Shown here: positions 58,386 through 64,000 of the stretch, in pieces | Layout of the letters: each line of letters begins with the position of its first letter | Position numbering within the stretch: the first letter of the stretch is position 1 | Source of the DNA: Tridacna crocea | Lineage: Eukaryota; Mollusca; Bivalvia; Cardiida; Cardiidae | Direction of reading: 5' to 3' | NCBI GenBank assembly: GCA_943736015.1 | Contig: OX031065.1 | Span: forward strand, 25,124,427 to 25,188,426 | DNA length: 64,000 bases | Position numbers and translations under genes: made by a program | Notes under the pieces: model-generated | What the model saw: only the letters and a program-made list of their open reading frames with translations | The model's database searches: none | What the model was told of the DNA's origin: nothing

Positions 58386-58664
58386 TTATTTACCAAACAA
58401 AAAAACTTTAGATTGGGCCAAACTAAAAGCACTTGCAGACAAGAAATTAAATGTGACTTAAAAATTGAAATTTGTTTCCATCAGGGTAGAAAACATTATG
58501 GGACAAGGAGAAGCACCTGCAGACAACAAACGTAACCCAAATATTTAAATTTGTTTCCATCTTGGTAGAAAACATTGTGGGAAAAGGAGAAAATGCTAGT
58601 TACCAGCTTTTGTTTTCAAAAGGCTTCTATCTCGGGGTCGTAAAAACCAGGATAAAAGGTTGAG
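58382..58664 (+). mobile_element. TTAA hairpin MITE M10 with internal duplication
   Basis: Starts TTAATTATTTACCAAACAAA and carries the block (GCA)CTTGCAGACAA...TTGAAATTTGTTTCCATC...GGTAGAAAACATT twice, giving about 280 bp. The right terminus ends AAGGTTGA rather than TTAA. Confidence 0.75.
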
Positions 58665-58775
58665 AACTAGACTGTGAAAAGGAAGTGAGCATAATTATGC
58701 TCAACTAACATTTTTGAAGAAGGTGGAAGTCTCAAAATTGTAAAATGCACTTCCAAAAAATAGCTGACCATTAGA

Positions 58776-58965
58776 TTAACTCTTTACCAAATGACAAATT
58801 TTATAAAAGTGACTAAAAATTTGAAATTTGTTTTGTTAAGGGTAGAAAACATTGTGGGAAAAAGAGAAATGCTGGTTACCACCATTTTCTCCTTTTCCCA
58901 CAATGTTTTATAAAGGCTTCTTTATCAGGGTCGTCAGAAGTAGGGATTGTGTGGTAATGGGTTAA
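58776..58965 (+). mobile_element. TTAA hairpin MITE M11
   Basis: TTAACTCTTTACCAAATGAC to GATTGTGTGGTAATGGGTTAA. Central GAAATGCTGGTTACCACCAT hairpin. The first-arm TAGACTGG...GCAGAC block is deleted. Confidence 0.85.
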
Positions 58966-59203
58966 GATCGGACTGCATTCAAATGTGTTTTCTGGTCTCG
59001 ATCAAATTGTCTTCTGGTCTTGGATCAAATTGTTAGATATCTCTTGAGAATTTTAGCAAACAGGAGTCTTGAAATTGCTATATAGAGGTCACATCTGCTA
59101 CTTATTTAAGGCACTGTTCAAATTTTGGGTTCATACACGTACTGGAAATGTGATTGGCTTAAGCGAAATCTCCAGTAACCAGACTTAGTAGCTAGTGTTA
59201 GGA

Positions 59204-59443
59204 TTAAATCTGTACCAAACGACACCATTTTAGACATTTTCCAGTTGAAAACAGTTAAAAGCATGTACCAAGAACAAAATTAATGTTGACTCAAAATTGA
59301 AATTTGTTGTTGGAAGGACAGAAAACATTATAGGTCACAGAAGGAAATGCTGGTTACTAGCATGTTCTACTTTTCCCATAATGATTTCAAAAGCCATCAC
59401 AGTAAAGGTCATTAAAACTCAGGGTTGTGTGTTAAAGGGGTAA
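59204..59443 (+). mobile_element. TTAA hairpin MITE M12, diverged
   Basis: TTAAATCTGTACCAAACGAC to GTGTGTTAAAGGGGTAAA. Hairpin GAAATGCTGGTTACTAGCAT. Intermediate divergence from the consensus. Confidence 0.75.
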
Positions 59444-59559
59444 ATATAAGGTCAAATTTTAGAATCAGATTTAGAAGGCTTGGTTTAAAAGGTTTTACAG
59501 GTTTTTTTTCCCCTGCAACCATGAAAGTAGCCATTTTATTTACATAGAGACTTAAAAAC

Positions 59560-59780
59560 TATTTATCACATAATTCAGATTTTCGCCTATTGTAGTGAAG
59601 CAGTGCTTTAGAAAACAGTGTGGAAAAGAAGGAGAAAATGCTGGTTACCAGCATTTTCTCCTTTTTCCCCTAAGTGTTTTCTACTACGTCACAGATAATA
59701 TTCAATCAGTTGAGTGAGCCACATCCAGAGCACGCTCTACAGATGGGCTACCCTAAAATTTTGTCATGTTAAAAAGTTAA
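59560..59780 (-). mobile_element. TTAA hairpin MITE M13, mostly the hairpin
   Basis: 59610-59688 holds AGAAAACAGTGTGGAAAAGA and GGAGAAAATGCTGGTTACCA with the inverse arm. The right end reads TTTTGTCATGTTAAAAAGTTAA; the left end is not clear. Confidence 0.6.
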
Positions 59781-60184
59781 CAGTTTAGATGTCCCCCAGA
59801 TGGGTACGGCAGTGTTTATACTCTTCAATTTGATATAAATGCACAAGTTTCATTATTTTTTTTTTCCACTATTTTTGCTAGTTTCATGAAATCATGTGCA
59901 TACATCACATGAATTATAAAACATCTTGATATCAATTGTAAACATGCCTTATTGGTTCTTTCTTGGAAGAGATTTGTTAACTCTATCCAAATTATCCAAT
60001 CTTTTTGGAAACAATGTTACAGAGACCACCCTTTCATGTTCCTTATGCATATGGTGTTGGACTTACGTCCATACATTCTAGGTTTGATTCCTGCCTGGTC
60101 TGTGTATTTATGCTATGCATTTGTTTCTTTGTTACAGACTTTGTTCATAAAATGGGGGCTCATCCAAGATTGGCCATTTAGCTA

Positions 60185-60411
60185 TTAACCCTTTACTCCA
60201 TAAGGCATTCTTATGGCATTTCTAATTGACCCTAAATAATAGCAAGGATGAAGCCGTTTCTTATGTGTAAATAACACGTTTTGATAACAGAAAACATTGT
60301 GACAAAAGGTGAAATTGCTCGTCATGAGCAATTTCACCTTTTGCCACAATGGTTTCCAAAGGCTCCTACAAGCAATGTGTAGAAATGAGTATCTATGGAG
60401 TAAAGGGTTAA
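60185..60411. mobile_element. Variant TTAA hairpin MITE M14 with different arm sequence
   Basis: TTAACCCTTTACTCCATAAG to CTATGGAGTAAAGGGTTAA: an 18-base perfect TIR. Central hairpin GAAAACATTGTGACAAAAGG TGAAATTGCTCGTCATGAGC with the inverse arm; the inner arm (GTGAAATTGCTC) is not the GAGAAAATGCTGG of the other copies, while the outer ACATTGTG...AAAAGG is kept. A sister family with the same design. Confidence 0.85.
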
Positions 60412-60583
60412 TTCTATTTTGTTGTCCAAAAACTGTCTTTCTGCCAAATAAGGCCTCGAGTCATCTAAAAATGATGAATTTAAGAAGGGGTGTGTTGCAG
60501 GAGACTACTGCATCATGCATGGATTAAATACAATACTTAACGACTGTGTGTTATGGTAATCCTATTAGCTCAGTGGTTATGAA

Positions 60584-60805
60584 TTAACTCTTTTACCAAA
60601 CAAAATTTTAGACTGGTTCAAATTGAAAGCACTTGCAGACAAAAATAATTAGGACTCGAAAATGGAAATTTGTTCTGGGAAGGGTAGAAAATAATGTGGG
60701 AAAGGAGAAAATTATAGTTACCAGCATTTTCTCCAATTTCTACAGTCTTCAAAACGCTTCTTTATCTGGGTCGTCAAAAGGTGTCATTGTGTGGTAAAGA
60801 GTTAA
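60584..60805 (+). mobile_element. TTAA hairpin MITE M15
   Basis: TTAACTCTTTTACCAAACAA to CATTGTGTGGTAAAGAGTTAA. All blocks present: GACTGGTTCAAATTGAAAGC, GGGAAGGGTAGAAAATAATG and a slightly decayed hairpin. Confidence 0.9.
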
Positions 60806-60947
60806 ACCCTGTAGCTAAATTCTTTTTTGAAGATTGACATAGTCACTCTTTCTTCTCTAAATGATTTGTCTAAACACAGTTAATGTATGAAGGTAGCCGG
60901 TGGCATAAATAGAGGATATTTCTGTTTTTTACAGTGAAAGATCAATA

Positions 60948-61041
60948 TTTATTTCATCTAGTGAACATCATTGGTAATATTTTCACAAGTGGCACAGCCA
61001 CAAGTGAAAATATTACCAATGATGTTCACAAGATGAAATAA
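60948..61041. repeat. 94-bp inverted repeat (hairpin), arms about 45 bp
   Basis: TTATTTCATCTAGTGAACAT then CATTGGTAATATTTTCAC is mirrored after a 3-base loop by GTGAAAATATTACCAATGAT then GTTCACAAGATGAAATAA. Only two mismatches. It is unrelated to the TTAA MITE hairpin and is probably the core of another MITE whose outer ends I cannot place. Confidence 0.85.
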
Positions 61042-61579
61042 GTTTCAACCTTGCATCGAAAAATAAATATAATATTTATTTTATACGTCTAACCCATTCT
61101 AGGGGGAACTTAATCAAAATCTAGTAGATTTTTTTTTTTTATTATTCCCCATGGCGTACCCCTTCTGCTTAATTCATTCCACATTACATCAAACTGGAGA
61201 AGTGTCATGTAAATGATATTACGCTTGTCTATTTCCTTCTGGCTGTAAAGCTTCAATTGGAATGTAAGAATATAAAAATCGGTATTTTCACTGGTTATAA
61301 GCATGAATACAAAAAAATATTTAACTGGTATTTCTAGATAACCTACTAGAAAGCATGAAATAGAAAGTGTGTAATGCTTAGTAGATGTAATAGCAACCCA
61401 TAGATAGGTGGACATGATATGACTGAATACAACATATTAAGTTGAAACTATGTAACAGCAAACATACCTTTAATTCAAAATATGTTCCCAACCAAAAAAC
61501 CAACAAATATCCATGCAATGGCCGCTTTTCACTCAATGTAATTATTCTTTTTCGAATTTGAGCAAAGCAGCCGAAAAAT
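61042..61579. other. Stretch with a 101-codon minus-strand ORF of unknown nature
   Basis: An ORF at 61110-61415 (minus) includes FDVMWNELSRRGTPWGIIKK. I recognise no domain. It sits next to the 94-bp hairpin, so it may be transposon-derived or chance. Confidence 0.3.
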
Positions 61580-61774
61580 TTATCTCTTTACCAAATGACA
61601 AAATTTTAGACTGGTCCAAATTTAAAGCACTTGCAGACGACAAATTAAAAGCGTGTAAATTTGTAGGAAAAGGAGAAAATGCTGGTTACCAACATTTTCT
61701 CCTTTTCCCACAATGTTTTCAAAAGGCTTCTATCTTGGGATCGTAAAAACCAGGGCTTCTTTGGTAAATGGTTC
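61580..61774 (+). mobile_element. TTAA hairpin MITE M16
   Basis: TTATCTCTTTACCAAATGAC, GACTGGTCCAAATTTAAAGC and a near-perfect hairpin GGAAAAGGAGAAAATGCTGG ... CATTTTCTCCTTTTCC, ending GGGCTTCTTTGGTAAATGG. TTAA lost at both ends. Confidence 0.85.
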
Positions 61775-61784
61775 AACAAAGGGT

Positions 61785-61874
61785 TAGACAAAAAAGATTT
61801 GAATAATCATGTTCCACCTGGAAAGAAATATTTCGAAAATTTACCCAATCAATATTTAACAAACAATTCCGAAT
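61785..61874 (+). CDS. Possible penultimate exon of an unrecognised gene
   Basis: The open frame reads KKDLNNHVPPGKKYFENLPN then QYLTNNSE, up to a GTAAC donor-like site at 61875. In frame it would stop at TAG right there; if spliced to 62038 the split codon becomes Tyr and the frame continues. The composition is protein-like, but the length is short and no family is recognised. A MITE ends just upstream. The acceptor is uncertain. Confidence 0.25.
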
Positions 61875-61894
61875 AGTAACACCTTGGGGTGGAA

Positions 61895-62034
61895 GGATTT
61901 TGAAATCGATGTGGGAAAAGAAGAAAATGCTGATAACCAGCATTTTCTTTTTTTTCCCCTATTTCACTGACAGAATTCATAATTTCAGCTTCACTGTAAA
62001 CTATAGTTTAGATTTTGACAAATCTTAAGATTTT
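61895..62034. mobile_element. TTAA hairpin MITE M17, partial
   Basis: GATGTGGGAAAAGAAGAAAA, TGCTGATAACCAGCA, TTTTCTTTTTTTTCCCC and further TTCAGCTTCACTGTAAAC, TTTAGATTTTGACAAATCTT. It occupies nearly all of the 163-bp interval between the two exon-like patches. Confidence 0.6.
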
Positions 62035-62037
62035 TAG

Positions 62038-62185
62038 TGTGGTAGAAAGTGAAGACCATAAGAAAGAAGGTGTTGTAAATATCCTAGGTAAAGGAAGAAA
62101 AAGAAATCGAATTGTTCAATATGAAGACGGCTACAAATTTGCCAACAGAGTCGATGCTTTTGACAGAATAACCACTGTAAAATAA
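62038..62185 (+). CDS. Possible terminal exon of an unrecognised gene
   Basis: After a TTTTTAG acceptor-like site, a 48-codon frame reads VVESEDHKKEGVVNILGKGR, KRNRIVQYEDGYKFANRVDA, FDRITTVK and a TAA stop at 62183-62185, with AATAAA overlapping the stop. The charged, complex composition is unlike the surrounding AT-rich sequence. The one-base overhang fits phase with the patch ending at 61874. I do not recognise the family. Confidence 0.3.
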
Positions 62186-62189
62186 AAAA

Positions 62190-62974
62190 AAAAAAGAGCA
62201 GGAAATAGAATCACTGCTTTAATTCACATCATTTTATCATACAACATTTTTCAATTTTATCATAGCTTTCAACATTTTACCAATTTTATCATATTTAAAT
62301 TTTATCAATCTATAGAAAAAGAGGAACCTTATTCCATAGCCGAAGAGGCTACTATCAGATACATCATTGACCTGCATACCTTTGAGCTATATACATGTAC
62401 CCAATGGCAACTCATTCTATTGAAAAATGTGGCACAATCCTAAGGGACAGAACTTTAGATAAAATATGTGTTGTCATAACAAAACCTCACTCAAATCCAA
62501 GGTAAGAGTGAATTTGCTAATGCCATTCCTCTAACATCAAGATCAGTTCAGCTAGACTCACACATCTTTAAAAAAAAATCATAAAATCAGCAATTACATC
62601 TCTGTGTGAAAAGCACTGCTTTTCCTGAATAGTTTTCAGCAATCTGAAGAATAAATGATAATTTGTGGTCTGTCACTCTTTACATTTGTTCAATATAAAT
62701 CATTCACTGTCTTGGTTCTTTTTCTCAGTAAGATGGTTCATCTCAGCTTTACCATATTGTATGTGGCTCTAATACTATACTGTACCTAAATATATAAAAA
62801 AAAAAAGTAGGGGTAAGGAACTACAACCACATCCCCAAATAGGCCAAAATAATCATTCAACTCAGCTTATTGCTCTAAGAATTGCTAATTTTGAAAACTA
62901 AGATTTTATTCACTAGTCCTTTCTTTGTAAGCCGACACAAGATTGTATTCTGTATTATAAAAAATTCAAACACT
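62190..62974. other. Non-coding stretch
   Basis: AT-rich with an imperfect TTTTATCATA(C/T) repetition at 62235-62305. No gene. Confidence 0.45.
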
Positions 62975-63455
62975 GACCCAGACAAGACTGCTCACTTAGC
63001 ACTGTGTGGCCAATATTTAAGGAAAAGTATGCTGTGCACATTAATGGTCATTTTCCTGAATTGCTTATTTTGGTGTCGGCTTTGCAATGACCATTTTCAG
63101 TCTTTTTGATATCATGATCAGATGTTTTCAAACACTCTGGCCACACAGTCTTTTATAAATACTCACCACCATCCAGTTATGGCAATGTATGGTAGAAGGT
63201 AAAGTTCCTTACCCATATTAAAATGCTGACACAATATTTAATATATTTTAAGAGTCCAGACATCAGACAAGACTGTCCACCTAGCACGGTGTGGCCAAAA
63301 TGGATAGGAGCAGTTACTCTAGGCATGCCAATGGCCATTTTCTTACCTGCTCAATACAATATGGGTGTCAGCATGTAAATGGCCCTCTAACTGTTACTTT
63401 GGGGTCACAATTTCAATGTTTTCTGACATGCCTGGGCCCAACAGTCTTATGTAGA
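62975..63455 (+). repeat. Diverged tandem duplication, about 290-bp period
   Basis: The copies at 62975-63165 and 63264-63455 share AGACAAGACTG(C/T)(T/C)CAC, TAGCAC(T/G)GTGTGGCCAA, AATGG(T/C)CATTTTC, TGGTGTCGGC/GGGTGTCAGC and ACAGTCTTAT. Roughly 70% alike by eye. Non-coding. Confidence 0.65.
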
Positions 63456-63752
63456 TCAAGAAGACAGGGATGCATTTTTTTTTTAAATAAAGTGTAATTT
63501 GTTGGGGGTGAGGTTTTGAAACAGACTTGGCTCCTAAGATCTTATACCCATATAAGATCTCTGGACCTGGGTTGCAAACACACTCCACGGCAGTACTATC
63601 TTAACCTGCAAATCCTTGCATCAGAAAAGGAAAGGCCTTTAATCCTCTCTGCACATTGGCCATTTCGGGTACATTTTTGCAGACCGGTACCTAGGTTATC
63701 AATGTGGTGATAGCACTGCACACAAAACCTCTGCAAAAGTTTGAAGTAAACA
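63456..63752. other. Non-coding spacer
   Basis: No gene recognised. Short ORFs on both strands only. Confidence 0.4.
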
Positions 63753-63820
63753 TAAAAGACAAACAAACAAACATACACACAAACAAACAAACAGACAAAC
63801 AACAAACAAATAACAAAGAA
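63753..63820. repeat. (CAAA)n microsatellite, interrupted
   Basis: AAGACAAACAAACAAACATA then repeated CAAA/ACAA words to 63820. The minus-strand ORF rich in C/L/F/V here is a translation of this repeat. Confidence 0.9.
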
Positions 63821-64000
63821 AAACAATTTTGGATTTTAAAAATAAACACCAAGATTTACAGGTTCAAGTATTTGTTATTTCATTCATTTTGACATGATCA
63901 AATATGGAAGTGACCACAATCCTGATTTTGTATGAAAAGAAGAACAAATATTTATACTGTAGGCTTGAATTATAATTTGAAACTTCACAGGACATTACAG

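Noticed and set aside
63596..63826. Minus-strand ORF rich in VCLFV, resembling a membrane segment
   Set aside because: It is the translation of the CAAA microsatellite.
1..64000. CRISPR array or prokaryotic operon
   Set aside because: The tandem repeats have no unique spacers of constant length and the sequence is eukaryotic in character.

Overview
This window looks like non-coding, repeat-dense DNA from an animal nuclear genome, most likely a bivalve mollusc. That assignment is an inference. It rests on AT-rich sequence without dense genes, 5'-AGCTCACCTGAGC elements carrying internal satellites (an architecture I associate with bivalve pearl/Helentron-type elements), many hairpin MITEs, and non-LTR retrotransposons. 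I find no complete host gene, no tRNA or rRNA gene and no CRISPR array. The only convincing protein-coding sequence belongs to retrotransposons. A few exon-like patches of unknown identity are flagged at low confidence.

Layout. 1-10 kb: a satellite-bearing element with 145-bp monomers (1-1850), small tandem duplications, a MITE, two exon-like patches (4.26 and 4.97 kb), and a second satellite-bearing element with the same ends but a different 167-bp monomer (8305-10057). 10.5-25 kb: a long array of about 830-bp units (13 anchor copies), split by a minus-strand copy of the 145-bp element (21674-23436). 26.2-28.6 kb: a minisatellite of about 76-bp units with two alternating monomer types. 28.8-32.8 kb: a degenerate repeat built on a GTTCAAGTCCTGCAC motif, interrupted by SINE-like copies and a truncated element. 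34.6-38.9 kb and 57.9-62.05 kb: two clusters of one MITE family with TTAA termini and a near-perfect central hairpin of about 68 bp.

39.3-57.5 kb is a nest of transposons. Two copies of a 'GGCGGAGGGATAT' element (39331-41080 and 56170-57510) flank it. Inside lie a 692-bp element with TAA duplications and 16-bp TIRs, a cluster of seven copies of a 14-bp motif, and an approximately 5-kb non-LTR retrotransposon A on the minus strand (ORF1 with an RRM-like domain; ORF2 with endonuclease, RT and a Cys/His C-terminus). Retrotransposon A is cut twice. A 3.9-kb DNA transposon with about 250-bp TIRs and an 8-bp target duplication sits inside the RT. A 2.1-kb, 5'-truncated retrotransposon B sits inside the ORF2 linker and is flanked by an unusually long duplication of about 175 bp. 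The 3.9-kb element itself contains a foldback element that was split by a further 1.3-kb insertion. The order of events can be read directly from these junctions.

Nothing here is an operon or a pathway. Biologically the window is a record of layered transposition, satellite growth and multi-unit duplication.
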